A stretch of 64,000 nucleotides of DNA from Camelimonas fluminis (lineage in GTDB: Bacteria > Pseudomonadota > Alphaproteobacteria > Rhizobiales > Beijerinckiaceae). A program made the position numbers and the translations under genes. The stretch lies in NCBI RefSeq assembly GCF_014656355.1, contig NZ_BNCG01000007.1:1-64000 (forward strand), read 5' to 3'. Of this stretch, positions 26,602 through 35,186 are shown in pieces. The notes under the pieces were generated by a model. The model had not been told where the DNA came from. It worked only from the letters and a program-made list of their open reading frames with translations, and did not search any database. How positions within the stretch are numbered: position 1 is the first letter of the stretch; each line of letters opens with the position of its first letter.

Positions 26602-26913
26602 CCACCTGCCGCCGCCCTGAAACACAAGGCCCGATGCGGCGGTCGCCGTGAAACGGCGCGGCCCCCAGGACACGAACGCTACGTCAGCCCCAGGCAAAGA
26701 GCAGAATGCCGGACATGCGTCGCAACGGCCGTCGTTCGTTTGCTTGCCCGTGTCGCTGCGATGCATGGCCTCGACAGCACTTCCACCTAAAGTGGTAGAT
26801 TCTGGATCAAAGCCGGCCAAACGGATAACTTCCAATAGCCGCCCAATGGCGTGACGATCCGATACTTCCAAACAGGACCCATCCTGCACTCTGGTTATTC
26901 GAGGGAGCTTGAG
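26602..26913. other. Intergenic region before the glycosyltransferase
   Basis: A 312-bp gap on the same strand. It contains GC-rich inverted stretches just after the flavoprotein stop (around 26635-26665) and the leader of the glycosyltransferase, with a GAGGGAG ribosome-binding site at about 26901. No gene is seen. Confidence 0.5.
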
Positions 26914-28122
26914 ATGCGGGTGGCCATTGTTCATGAATGGCTCGTAACCTATGCCGGTTCCGAGAAAGTTCTGTCGGAAATGCTGAAGGAGTTTCCGGAG
27001 GCCGACCTGTTTTGCCTGGTCGACTTCAGCAAGGACGGGTTCAAGTCCCACTATATGGGCAAATCTTTTCGCACCAGTTTTCTTCAGAGATTTAAATATT
27101 TATCCAGTATTTACAGATATTTTTTCCCATTGATGTGGGTAGCCGTCGAGCAATTCGACATGTCGGGCTATGATGTCATTATCTCCAACAGCCATTCGGT
27201 CGCCAAGGGGGTGATCACCGGCCCGGACCAGCTGCACATATGTTACTGCTATACGCCGATGCGGTATGCGTGGGATCTGCAGCACCAATACCTGCGTGAA
27301 CAGCACTTTGAGGGGCGGCCGAGCGCGCTTGTCGCCAGAGCCGTGCTGCACAGGGCCCGCATCTGGGACACCCGCACGGCAAACGGCGTTGATCACTTTA
27401 TTGCCTGTTCCGAATATATTGGACGGCGCATCCGCAAAGCTTACCGCCGCACGTCCGACGTCATCTATCCGGGGGTTGATACGGACTATTTCCAGATTGG
27501 GGGAACGAAGGCGGATTACTATTTCACCTCTTCACGGATGGTGCCTTACAAGAAAATTCCGCTGATCGTTGAAGCCTTCAGGCGCATGCCTGACAAAAAG
27601 CTGGTTGTGATCGGCGACGGCCCGCAATACAGGGACGCCCTGAAGGCGGCCGGCCCCAATGTGTCAGTTCTTGGCTACCAGCCGGACGATGTGCTTCTGA
27701 AGCACATGCAGGAAGCCCGGGCCTTTATCTTCATGGCGGAAGAAGACTTTGGCATCACGCCGCTGGAGGCCCAGGCATGCGGCACCCCCGTTCTGGCCTT
27801 CGGCCGGGGCGGCGCTTCCGAGACTGTCATTGATGGCGTCACCGGCTTTCATTTCTGGGAGCAGAGCGCGCAGGCCGTATGCGATGTCATCGCCAGGTTT
27901 GAAGCTTCCACAATCACGTTCGATCCGCAAACGCTCCGTCAGCATGCGGAAAAATTTTCCATTGATCGCTTCCGGCGTCAGTTCAGGGATCTGGTTCTGG
28001 CCAGGTGGCGGGCGCATGGCGGCGCGGATACAGCCGGACAGGAAGGGGTGGACGATGAAGCGCGCCTTCGTGACAGGAGTAACGGGGCAGGATGGGGCCT
28101 ATCTGACCAGGCATCTGCTTGA
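26914..28122 (+). CDS. GT4-family glycosyltransferase (surface polysaccharide)
   Basis: A 402-aa enzyme that would transfer a sugar, plausibly GDP-mannose-derived given the gmd gene after it, to a lipid-linked or polysaccharide acceptor at the inner membrane. The N-terminus (MRVAIVHEWLVTYAGSEKV) is the GT4 acceptor-domain start with the Gly-loop. The C-terminal GT-B domain holds SSRMVPYKKIPLIVEAF, a GDGPQ nucleotide loop, and the catalytic EX7E-type region EEDFGITPLEAQACGTPV. The start has GAGGGAG before it. Oddly, the frame runs 68 nt into gmd; its last 30 or so residues (after FRDLVLARWRAHGG) are low-complexity read-through, suggesting that the original stop was lost. Confidence 0.87.
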   Translation: MRVAIVHEWLVTYAGSEKVLSEMLKEFPEADLFCLVDFSKDGFKSHYMGKSFRTSFLQRFKYLSSIYRYFFPLMWVAVEQFDMSGYDVIISNSHSVAKGVITGPDQLHICYCYTPMRYAWDLQHQYLREQHFEGRPSALVARAVLHRARIWDTRTANGVDHFIACSEYIGRRIRKAYRRTSDVIYPGVDTDYFQIGGTKADYYFTSSRMVPYKKIPLIVEAFRRMPDKKLVVIGDGPQYRDALKAAGPNVSVLGYQPDDVLLKHMQEARAFIFMAEEDFGITPLEAQACGTPVLAFGRGGASETVIDGVTGFHFWEQSAQAVCDVIARFEASTITFDPQTLRQHAEKFSIDRFRRQFRDLVLARWRAHGGADTAGQEGVDDEARLRDRSNGAGWGLSDQASA

Positions 28123-29095
28123 CAAGGGATATCGGGTCTTCGGCGGACACAGAAGAACAAGCACGCAAAATTTTTGGCGACTTGCTCAGCTGGGTGTCGA
28201 GGGACACGACAATTTCTCGTTCATCGAGCATGACCTGACGGATCTTGGCTCCAACATTCGCGCGCTCACGCTCGCCGAGCCGGACGAGGTCTACAATCTG
28301 GCCGGACAAAGTTTCGTGGCCGTTTCATTCAAGGAACCCACGCTGACGGCGCAGATATCAGCCGTCGGCGCGCTGCAACTGCTTGAAGCAGTCCGCATTG
28401 TGAACCCGGCAATCCGGGTTTACCAGGCGTCATCAGCTGAAATGTTTGGGAAGGTGCAAGGCATGCCCCAGACGGAGGCAACGCCGTTCTATCCCAGAAG
28501 CCCCTACGGGGTCGCCAAGCTGTTCGGTCACTGGTCTGCGGTGAACTACCGTGAATCCTACGGCATATTTGCCAGCTCAGGCATTCTGTTCAACCATGAA
28601 TCGCCCCTGCGCGGCGCTGAGTTTGTGACCCGAAAGATCAGCCTTGGCGCGGCCCGGATCCGCCTTGGGCTGCAGGACTGCCTGATGCTCGGAAACCTGG
28701 ACGCAAAACGGGACTGGGGCTTTGCCGGGGAGTTCGTCGACGGCATGTGGCGGATGTTGCAGGCCGATGAGCCGGATACCTTCATTCTTGCCACGGGCGT
28801 GGCCACAACCGTGCGTGAGTTCGCCACGCAATGCTTTGCTGCGGCGGACATTACCCTGAACTGGAGCGGGAGCGGCGACGACGAAGTGGGCCGGTGCTCC
28901 GAAACGGGACGTCCCCTCGTCCAGGTTGATCCCGCGTTCCGCCGCCCCTCCGAGGTCGACCTGCTGCTGGGCAGCCCTGCCAGGGCGACGCAACGGTTGG
29001 GCTGGCGGCCGACAACCACGGTGGCCCAGCTCTCCCGAATGATGGTGGAAGCCGATCTTGTCCGCGAGGACCAGGGACGGCGGCGCGCCAGCTAA
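28055..29095 (+). CDS. gmd: GDP-mannose 4,6-dehydratase
   Basis: A 346-aa short-chain dehydratase that converts GDP-mannose to GDP-4-keto-6-deoxymannose, the precursor of fucose, rhamnose and perosamine units in surface polysaccharides. It shows the extended-SDR NAD(P) motif TGVTGQDGAYL (residues 7-17) and the GMD active-site series SSAEMFG, YPRSPYGVAK (Tyr-x3-Lys) and NHESPLRGAEFVTRKI. Length is close to the usual 345-370 aa. The ATG at 28055 follows GGAAGGGG and lies inside the 3' part of the glycosyltransferase frame, so the two genes are coupled. No downstream reductase is present, so the final sugar cannot be named. Confidence 0.95.
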   Translation: MKRAFVTGVTGQDGAYLTRHLLDKGYRVFGGHRRTSTQNFWRLAQLGVEGHDNFSFIEHDLTDLGSNIRALTLAEPDEVYNLAGQSFVAVSFKEPTLTAQISAVGALQLLEAVRIVNPAIRVYQASSAEMFGKVQGMPQTEATPFYPRSPYGVAKLFGHWSAVNYRESYGIFASSGILFNHESPLRGAEFVTRKISLGAARIRLGLQDCLMLGNLDAKRDWGFAGEFVDGMWRMLQADEPDTFILATGVATTVREFATQCFAAADITLNWSGSGDDEVGRCSETGRPLVQVDPAFRRPSEVDLLLGSPARATQRLGWRPTTTVAQLSRMMVEADLVREDQGRRRAS

Positions 29096-29374
29096 CGCGC
29101 TGTCGAGGAAAGTGGAGCCCACGTGTCGTGAAGAAAATGCTTCATCCTGAAGAGATGGGCATTCCAGATGAACGGGTTTTCCCCGAAATGCCCTGACTGA
29201 TCCAGGCTCCGGTTGGCCACGATCATCCGCCAGATTGAAGCTGCCGGCGCCGATCGCCGGCGCCTGGACGGCGGCATGGACAAGCGACCCGGACAGGCGC
29301 CAGCTTCCATTCCGGCAAACATCGATGCTATTCTCCGGCATGCTGTCCCTCATTCGAGCGCTGAATTGCCCGAC

Positions 29375-29998
29375 ATGATGATTGTCGACATTGAGGATTT
29401 CTTCACCAGGGGATGCGGGCGTTGCAATCGCTTCGACACGCCGGACTGTTCGACGCGTCCGTGGGAGGCTGGCCTTCACAAACTGCGCGCCGTCTGCCGC
29501 GACGCAGGGCTGACGGAGGTCGTGAAGTGGGCTCATCCCTGCTACATGCACGGGCGGCGCAACATCGCGATCATTGGCGCCTTTCGCAATGACTTCCGGC
29601 TGAGCTTTTTCAACGCCGCCCTGATGACAGACCCTGAGGCCGTGCTGGAGCGTCAGGGACCAAACGCCAGATCGCCGGACATGATCCGCTTCACCTCCAA
29701 TGATGACGTGGCCAGGCTGGAGCCAGTCATCCGCTCTTACCTGCGCGAGGCGAGCGGCTATGCGGAAGCGGGCGTAAAGCCTGCCAGGGTTACCGCCAGC
29801 TACGACCTGCCCGAAGAACTGTCGGAAGCGCTGGACGCCGATCCCGCGCTTGCAGAAGCATTTCATGTTCTGACCCCAGGCCGTCAGAACAGCTATGTCC
29901 TTAACCTGAACGCCGCAAAGCAGACGGAAACGAGATTGCGGCGCATCGCCGGCTTTCGTCACAAGATCCTGGCTGGCAAGGGCGCGACAGAGCGTTGA
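29375..29998 (+). CDS. YdeI/DUF1801-like protein
   Basis: A protein of about 207 aa. The first half, WEAGLHKLRAVCRDAGLTEVVKWAHPCYMHGRRNIAIIGAF followed by RLSFFNAALM, matches the DUF1801/YdeI (OmpD-associated) pattern in which a TEVVKW-P-Y motif precedes a short sheet. The C-terminal part (ELSEALDADPALAEAFHVLTPGRQNSYVLNL) is the second YdeI domain (Ala-x-F-x-LTPGRQxxY). Biological role is unknown; some relatives are linked to antimicrobial resistance phenotypes. Two adjacent ATGs (29375, 29378) are possible; the frame is open to 29213 but that region is not family-like. A Cys-rich segment (CGRCNRFDTPDC, about 18-29) is an unusual addition near the N-terminus and could bind a metal. Confidence 0.75.
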   Translation: MMIVDIEDFFTRGCGRCNRFDTPDCSTRPWEAGLHKLRAVCRDAGLTEVVKWAHPCYMHGRRNIAIIGAFRNDFRLSFFNAALMTDPEAVLERQGPNARSPDMIRFTSNDDVARLEPVIRSYLREASGYAEAGVKPARVTASYDLPEELSEALDADPALAEAFHVLTPGRQNSYVLNLNAAKQTETRLRRIAGFRHKILAGKGATER

Positions 29999-30004
29999 TC
30001 GCCG

Positions 30005-30023
30005 GCCCGCGCCGCCGGCGGGC
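30005..30023 (+). terminator. Short GC hairpin after the YdeI-like gene
   Basis: GCCCGC (30005-30010) pairs with GCGGGC (30018-30023) around a 7-nt loop, 6 nt after the stop codon, followed by GCATTTG. Weak candidate. Confidence 0.4.
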
Positions 30024-30250
30024 GCATTTGTCCGGTAAGGGCAATGACTTTGCCCACCCTGCCCTGATCTTCCTTGCCCCACCCGCGACGCCACAAACCC
30101 GACAAATCCGCGCCGCGCCTGTCCGCCGCACATCCCTCCCTGGAACAGCCCGAACGCCGGCCGTGCGTTTGTGGACGGGCGTTATGCGTCCAGCGCACCT
30201 TGCCTGACGACACCATCGTATTGATGCTGTGATCCGAGGCGGGAGGACAT

Positions 30251-31705
30251 ATGCTGAACAGCAGCGCATCGGACATGGCGACGCCCGTGAGCACGGCCGC
30301 CGCGCAACCGGAACTGCAGGGAATTGGGCTGGTCACGCTGCTGACCGGGGCGTTCCTGTCGGTGATGAGCGGCATCATCGTTTCTATCGCCATTCCGAGC
30401 ATTCAGGCGGAATTCGGCGCCAGTCCCGCCGTCTCCTCGATCATCGCCTATTACGGCCTGGCTTATGGCCTGGCCCTGATCACCGGCGGACGCCTTGGCG
30501 ACCTGTATGGTCGTCGCCGGCTGTTCGTCATTGGCATGGGCGGCTTTACCCTGGCGTCGCTGGCCTGCGCGCTGGCGTCGTCACTGACGATGATTATCGC
30601 CGCGCGCGTCGCCGCCGGTCTTTCGGCCGCGCTGCTTTTCCCCCAGGTGCTGTCGATCATTCGCGTGGCGTCCGGAAGCGACGCCGCCCGGGCGCGCAAT
30701 CTCTCCGCTTTCGGCGTGACGCTTGGCCTGTCGGGCACCATGGCGCAGTTGCTGGGCGGGCTGCTGATCAGCGCCAATATCTATGATCTCGCCTGGCGTT
30801 GGGTGTTCCTTCTCTGCATTCCGATCGGCCTTGCAGCTTGCGTGCTGGGGCCGCGCGTCATTCCGGAAAGTCGCGCGCCTGGCAGGGCGCGTCTTGATCT
30901 GGTGGGCGTGGCGCTATCAGCCGCCGGCTTTGCGTTGATCCTGTTCCCCCTGGTGGAAGGGCGGGCGCTGGGCTGGCCGGCGTGGCTGCCCATCCTGCCC
31001 CTGCTGGCGGCGCCGGTATTCGTTCTGTTCGTGCGCGATCAGCTGGGGAAAGCGCGATCCGGCCAGGACCCGCTGGTCGATCTGCGGCTGTTCGCCCGTG
31101 GGCCTGTTGCTGGCGGCGTCATTGTCGCCTTTCTCCTGCACTCGACGATCGTCTCGATGCCGTTCGTCCAGGCCATGTATCTTCAGGTCGGCCTCGGTTA
31201 TTCGGCGCTCCACGCTGCGCTCATCATCGCGCCGGCTGGCGTCTCGTTCATCTTCGCCTCCATGCTGTGCGACCGTCTGGCGCCCCGTATTGGCGTGCGC
31301 GTCACCATGCTGATCGGCGCCGTGCTCGCCATTACCGGCTATCTGCTGTGCATCGTGATCGCCCAGGCGACGCCAGCGATACCAGCCGGTTGGCTGGGGC
31401 TTGGCCTCGTGGTCGTCAATTGCGGCCAGGGGCTCTTCATGCCGCTGATGTTGAATGTGGTGCTGGCCAATGTGCCGCCGGAAAAAGCGGGGTCGGCGTC
31501 AGGCGTGGTGTCCACGGCCCAGCAGGTGGGCGGCGCCTTTGGCGTCGCCATTGCGGGGCTTTTGTACTTCGGAATGCTGGCCCGTCATGCCGGCGAGGCT
31601 TCAGGCCCGGCCGTCGCCTTCGGTCTGGCCACCGCCTATCCGGTGCTGGCCATGGCGCTTTGTATCCTTGTTCTGCCGCTCATGTTCCCCCGCAAGCGTT
31701 CGTGA
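30251..31705 (+). CDS. MFS drug exporter, DHA2 (EmrB/QacA) type
   Basis: A 484-aa inner-membrane antiporter with about 14 hydrophobic helices, which identifies the DHA2 group of proton-driven drug exporters. Motif A appears as GGRLGDLYGRRRLFVIG after helix 2. The motif C region reads GVTLGLSGTMAQLLGGLLI, and the early SIAIPSIQAEF after helix 1 matches the DHA2 motif D1. GGGAGGAC sits 5 nt before the ATG at 30251. It usually works with an EmrA-type adaptor; the HlyD-like protein at 20304-21413 is a possible partner by type, but is 9 kb away. Substrate unknown. Confidence 0.88.
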   Translation: MLNSSASDMATPVSTAAAQPELQGIGLVTLLTGAFLSVMSGIIVSIAIPSIQAEFGASPAVSSIIAYYGLAYGLALITGGRLGDLYGRRRLFVIGMGGFTLASLACALASSLTMIIAARVAAGLSAALLFPQVLSIIRVASGSDAARARNLSAFGVTLGLSGTMAQLLGGLLISANIYDLAWRWVFLLCIPIGLAACVLGPRVIPESRAPGRARLDLVGVALSAAGFALILFPLVEGRALGWPAWLPILPLLAAPVFVLFVRDQLGKARSGQDPLVDLRLFARGPVAGGVIVAFLLHSTIVSMPFVQAMYLQVGLGYSALHAALIIAPAGVSFIFASMLCDRLAPRIGVRVTMLIGAVLAITGYLLCIVIAQATPAIPAGWLGLGLVVVNCGQGLFMPLMLNVVLANVPPEKAGSASGVVSTAQQVGGAFGVAIAGLLYFGMLARHAGEASGPAVAFGLATAYPVLAMALCILVLPLMFPRKRS

Positions 31706-31723
31706 GCATCGCCAAGAAAATCG

Positions 31724-31746
31724 CCTCCGCCGGAAACGGCGGGAGG
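31724..31746 (+). terminator. Hairpin after the MFS gene
   Basis: CCTCCGCCG (31724-31732) pairs with CGGCGGGAGG (31737-31746) with one bulged G and a GAAA tetraloop. It lies 19 nt after the stop codon. No T-tract follows. Confidence 0.5.
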
Positions 31747-31897
31747 TGATGTACGGCGCAGTCACGAAGCAGGCGTCGCCATCAAAGCGCATGTCGACCT
31801 GCCGGCGCCAGCAGCTCGATCAGAACTCGCTCAAGCAGAGCGCCCCGGAGCCGTCTCCGGGTCAGGTTGATCGGCAGCGCTTCAAGTGCGCCGTGAA

Positions 31898-31930
31898 TTG
31901 ACAGGACGGGAATTCTTGCCGTCTCATAAT
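31898..31930 (+). promoter_or_regulatory. Possible sigma-70-type promoter for the binding-protein gene
   Basis: TTGACA (31898-31903) is followed 18 nt later by TCTCAT and 21 nt later by CATAAT. The binding-protein start at 31981 is about 50 nt further on. Spacing is not ideal for either -10 choice. Confidence 0.3.
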
Positions 31931-31980
31931 GAAAAATATCGCGAACCTGTCAAAGGAATCGCCAGAAAGGGAGTAAACGC

Positions 31981-33201
31981 ATGTTTCGCATGTCGGGTTA
32001 TGCGCGGAGCGCGCGGACATGGCTTGGCCTCGCCGCGCTCGCCGGCGCCATGCTCACCGCTGGCCACGCGCTCGCGGACGCCAAATATGGTCCAGGAACG
32101 TCGGCGACAGAAATCAAGGTTGGCCAGACCATCGCCCACAGCGGCCCGGCCTCGGCTTATGGCCGCCTCGGTCAGGCCGAAGCGGCCTATTTCAAGTGGC
32201 TCAACGAAAACAAGGGCGGCGTGAACGGCCGGAAAATCACCTTCATCAGCCGCGACGACTCCTACCAGACTCCGAAAGCCGTCGAGAACGTTCGCGCCCT
32301 TGTCGAGAACGATGACGTGGCGGTGATCTTTGGCAATCTCGGCACGCCGATCAACATGGCGATCCGCCCCTATCTGAACGCCAAAAAAGTCCCGCTCCTG
32401 TTTATCGCCGCAGGTTCATCCGCGTTCAACGATCCGAAAAACTATCCTTATGTCATGGGCTGGCAGCCAAGCCTGCATGATGAGGCCGCCTTTTACGCCA
32501 AATATATTCTGCGAACGAAACCCGACGCCAGGATTGGCGTGCTGTACCAGCACGATGATTTCGGCAAGGATCTGCTCAGCGGGCTGAAAGACGGCCTCGG
32601 AGACAAGGCTGGCAAGATGATTGTCAGCGCCCAGAGCTTCCAGGCGTCGGACCCGACCATCGACAGCCAGATGGTCATCCTCAAAAACGCCAACGTCGAT
32701 GTGCTGTTCCTGTTCGCCTACGCGAAACAGTGCGCGCAGGCGCTGATCAAGCGGTCCGATCTGAACTGGAAGCCGATGACATTCCTGCATCTCGGCTCCG
32801 CTTCGATCGGTTCGACATTCAAGCCAGCGGGCCTGGAACGGTCGGCGGGCGTCCTGACAGCCGGATTCCGCAAGGATCCGGACGATCCGCAATGGAAGAG
32901 CGACCCCGTTGTGCAGTGGTACTTCACCTGGATGAAGGACAACATGCCGGGCGCCGATGCGACCGACTCGATGTACTCATCCGGCATTTCCTACGCCATG
33001 GCGCTGGAGCACGTCCTGAGAATGGCTGGCGACAACCTGACGCGCGAAAACATCATGAAGCAGGCGTCAAATATCAAGGACTACCAGAATCCCTTCCTGC
33101 TCCCGGAGGGACGGATCAACACCACGCCCGACAACCATGCGGTCATTACCTACATGAAGCTGCAAAAGTTCAATGGAAGGGGCTGGGAATTCGTCGACTG
33201 A
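31981..33201 (+). CDS. LivJ-type ABC substrate-binding protein (orphan)
   Basis: A 406-aa periplasmic binding protein of the branched-chain amino acid/amide family. After an export signal (hydrophobic TWLGLAALAGAMLTAGHALA) the mature part begins ATEIKVGQTIAHSGPASAYG, the classical first strand and serine-containing ligand loop. LYQHDDFGKDLLSGLKDGLG and ASDPTIDSQMVILKNANVDV form the hinge and second lobe. GAAAGGGAG lies 7 nt before the ATG. No LivH/M/G/F genes are nearby, so it must dock on a transporter encoded elsewhere or act as a sensor. It is paralogous to the protein at 52117-53322. The family covers amino acids, urea, aromatic acids and others. Confidence 0.9.
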   Translation: MFRMSGYARSARTWLGLAALAGAMLTAGHALADAKYGPGTSATEIKVGQTIAHSGPASAYGRLGQAEAAYFKWLNENKGGVNGRKITFISRDDSYQTPKAVENVRALVENDDVAVIFGNLGTPINMAIRPYLNAKKVPLLFIAAGSSAFNDPKNYPYVMGWQPSLHDEAAFYAKYILRTKPDARIGVLYQHDDFGKDLLSGLKDGLGDKAGKMIVSAQSFQASDPTIDSQMVILKNANVDVLFLFAYAKQCAQALIKRSDLNWKPMTFLHLGSASIGSTFKPAGLERSAGVLTAGFRKDPDDPQWKSDPVVQWYFTWMKDNMPGADATDSMYSSGISYAMALEHVLRMAGDNLTRENIMKQASNIKDYQNPFLLPEGRINTTPDNHAVITYMKLQKFNGRGWEFVD

Positions 33202-33216
33202 CCAGGCTGCGACGAT

Positions 33217-33299
33217 GCTGACGCATCCGCGACCTGCCAGGCTCAATCCAGCCAGGTTCAATCCAGCGCGCGCATGACGTTTCAGGAAACGCCATGCGC
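33217..33299 (+). repeat. Dispersed intergenic element, copy 2, with tandem 15-bp repeat and hairpin
   Basis: The 21-bp core GCTGACGCATCCGCGACCTGC (33217-33237) is followed by two direct copies of CCAGGYTCAATCCAG (33237-33251 and 33252-33266). Then comes a long hairpin with arms GCGCATGACGTTTC (33270-33283) and GAAACGCCATGCGC (33286-33299), one mismatch. It starts 15 nt after the binding-protein stop codon and may also act as its 3' stabiliser or terminator. Confidence 0.65.
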
Positions 33300-33376
33300 C
33301 GCCAGGGTTTGACTCCAAATCCCCTGCGTCGAAACCCAACGCGCCAGACGCGCCAGGTTTTGACGCCAACCGGCCC

Positions 33377-33391
33377 GCTGGCGAAGCCAGC
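33377..33391 (-). terminator. Hairpin after the small secreted-protein gene
   Basis: GCTGGC-GAA-GCCAGC (33377-33391), about 25 nt beyond the stop of the minus-strand gene ending at 33417; the flanking GC-rich arms could lengthen the structure. No T-tract. Confidence 0.4.
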
Positions 33392-33416
33392 CTGACCGGC
33401 GGGGCCACGCCTCTCC

Positions 33417-33692
33417 TTACCGGGAGTTTGTATTCCAGTTGAACTGCACGCCGTTCTCCAGCTGAACGTTGCCCCCGGCCCGTCCAGCCCCTGTCCGGAA
33501 TGCATCCTGACTGGTGCGGTAGTGACCATCGACATAGCTGCCGTAGCCATTGACCTGGGGGGCGACGTGTTCGCGGAATTTGGCGTTGTAATCCTGGGCG
33601 CCGTACCCTCGGTCGCGGGCGCTGGCGGAGGTGGACGCCATGGCGATGGCCGCGGCGATGACAGCTGTTGCGGTGGTTGCGGAACTGATCAT
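33417..33692 (-). CDS. Small secreted protein (91 aa), function unknown
   Basis: A 91-aa protein with a short export signal (TATAVIAAAIAMASTSASA, cleavage before RDRGYG). The mature part of about 65 residues is rich in Gly, Asn, Tyr and Gln (GYGAQDYNAKFREHVAPQVN; GYGSYVDGHYRTSQDAFRTG) and has no Cys. No family is recognised. The start at 33692 places the signal at the N-terminus; the frame is open upstream to 33884 but that part overlaps the divergent neighbour. Coding is supported mainly by the signal peptide and ordered composition. Confidence 0.6.
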   Translation of the reverse strand: MISSATTATAVIAAAIAMASTSASARDRGYGAQDYNAKFREHVAPQVNGYGSYVDGHYRTSQDAFRTGAGRAGGNVQLENGVQFNWNTNSR

Positions 33693-33834
33693 GTGAGCCC
33701 CCGTAATCTGTTGACTGGAGTTCACCACGGAGCCGGTTTGTCCGGCGTGCGGCGCGGCACATGACCAGAACGGTCGCCGTTTCCCCGCCGAACGATGTCG
33801 AAAATTCGCCCAAGCCCATACGGGAGCGCCAACA

Positions 33835-34884
33835 TTGAGCAACATCACCCGACCGACGCCCGACGTCGCGGCGTTTCGCGCCATCGAGCTGATTTATCAT
33901 GCCTGCCTGACGGGAATGATCCTCCAACTGGTGACGCAGGCTGGGCCCCGGCTTGCCGCCGAGGTTGTTTTCCGGACCTTCCGCCGCCAGCAACAAGCCC
34001 GTTTCCTGCCAGGCCTCAAAAAGCTTGGCCTGGACGCGCTTCCCCATGCCGTGGCCTGCGCCCAGTATCACTATCTTTCCAATCAGGTCGGCGGGGTAAA
34101 GGTCGAGTACGTCTACGAAAACGACCAGAAGGCGTGGGTGCGCTATCCCCCGCCGCGATGGATCTGGTCAGGCACGGCCATATGCGGCGTCCCGTCCGAA
34201 GTGTCGCGCGCCATGCTGTGGGGCTGGCACGCCAACAACGGCGTCGTTCTCGGCAACCCGAGGATCGGCTTTGTCTGCACCGGGCAGACAGTCGACGGGC
34301 AACCAGGGCTTGAGGGCTACTACAAGGAGTGGGACCGGGAGCTTGCGCCGGAAGAACGGCTGCAGTTCTCACCGGGCGAACGTTGCCCGGCGTTTGACCC
34401 GGCGGCGGCGCCACGCCTGCCTGAGGGGGACTGGCCTGAAGAACGGCTTCAGAAGACCCTGCGCAATTATGCAATGGAATATATCACCTCGATCATTCCC
34501 GAGGCCGTGGCGGCGCTCGGTCCCGAGCGGGGCGGCCATCTCGCCGGGGCAGCCGCCCGGCTCATCGGCATGCACACATTCGATGACGTCGCGGCCCTGC
34601 TGGGCGACGTCGCGCCTGGCAAGGAGGGCTTTGCCGCCGCCTTTGTCCGGCTGGCCAGGGGACAGGGCGACGACGCCGGGCTCAGTCGTGAAGGCGACGC
34701 CATCATCGTCCGCCAGACGTCATGGCGGCTGATGGCTGAGCGAACGAATCTGTCGCCGCGTGTATTCGACGCCTGGAACGAGCTCTGGGTGGGCGCAGGC
34801 CTGGCGCATGACCGCTTCATGCGCATGGAGGTGATCGAGCGGCGCGACCATGGCGACGCGCATTGGGCCTGGCGCTTTCGATAA
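33835..34884 (+). CDS. Hypothetical protein, possibly L-2-amino-thiazoline-4-carboxylic acid hydrolase-like
   Basis: A 349-aa soluble protein starting at TTG (GGGAG 9 nt before it). It has no signal or membrane segment. Notable parts are HYHLxx-like AQYHYLSNQVGGVKVEYVYE, SEVSRAMLWGWHANNGVVLG, GFVCTGQTVDGQPGLEGYY and a C-terminal segment RQTSWRLMAERTNLSPRVFDAWNELW. The overall order (N-terminal helix pair, central Trp/Cys motif, C-terminal helix with a conserved Trp) reminds me of the ATC-hydrolase-like proteins, but I cannot confirm it. Cys in VCTGQ and His in GWHAN are candidate catalytic residues. It is divergent from the small secreted protein and not part of the downstream proline/arginine operon. 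Confidence 0.6.
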   Translation: MSNITRPTPDVAAFRAIELIYHACLTGMILQLVTQAGPRLAAEVVFRTFRRQQQARFLPGLKKLGLDALPHAVACAQYHYLSNQVGGVKVEYVYENDQKAWVRYPPPRWIWSGTAICGVPSEVSRAMLWGWHANNGVVLGNPRIGFVCTGQTVDGQPGLEGYYKEWDRELAPEERLQFSPGERCPAFDPAAAPRLPEGDWPEERLQKTLRNYAMEYITSIIPEAVAALGPERGGHLAGAAARLIGMHTFDDVAALLGDVAPGKEGFAAAFVRLARGQGDDAGLSREGDAIIVRQTSWRLMAERTNLSPRVFDAWNELWVGAGLAHDRFMRMEVIERRDHGDAHWAWRFR

Positions 34885-35186
34885 GGATCTTCGCACAGAC
34901 CCGGACGGCGCCGGGCGCGGCGCCCTCCGGGGGCGCGATGCTGTTTTGAGCGGGGGTTTCCCGAAGCCCATACCCGCCCGGTTCATGCCCGACGATCAAG
35001 GGCGCCGGCGTCCGGTCAGGGTATTTCTGGTGAAGTCCGGTTCACCGGAAATGCCTTGGCGCGCATCGTCCGTTATGCCCTCATCCATTCTGGCAAATCG
35101 TGAGACCGCTATCGTTCCCGGTTTTGTTGTATGCTCCCGCTCAGGCGACATCATGTGAGCCGACCCAGGCATTCCGGAGGCGCTTC
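34885..35186. other. Intergenic region before putA
   Basis: A 302-bp leader containing the putA promoter and the GGAGG ribosome-binding site (about 35175-35180). No gene, palindrome or clear hairpin is seen. Confidence 0.5.

Noticed and set aside
25324-27051. Minus-strand 575-codon frame over the flavoprotein gene
   Set aside because: The plus strand carries both FAD motifs; the antisense product is low-order.
28577-30133. Minus-strand 518-codon frame across gmd and the YdeI-like gene
   Set aside because: Crosses two genes and an intergenic region without any motif.
33252-33266. tRNA-like T-loop string GGTTCAATCC
   Set aside because: It is part of a 15-bp tandem repeat; no acceptor stem or anticodon arm can be drawn around it.
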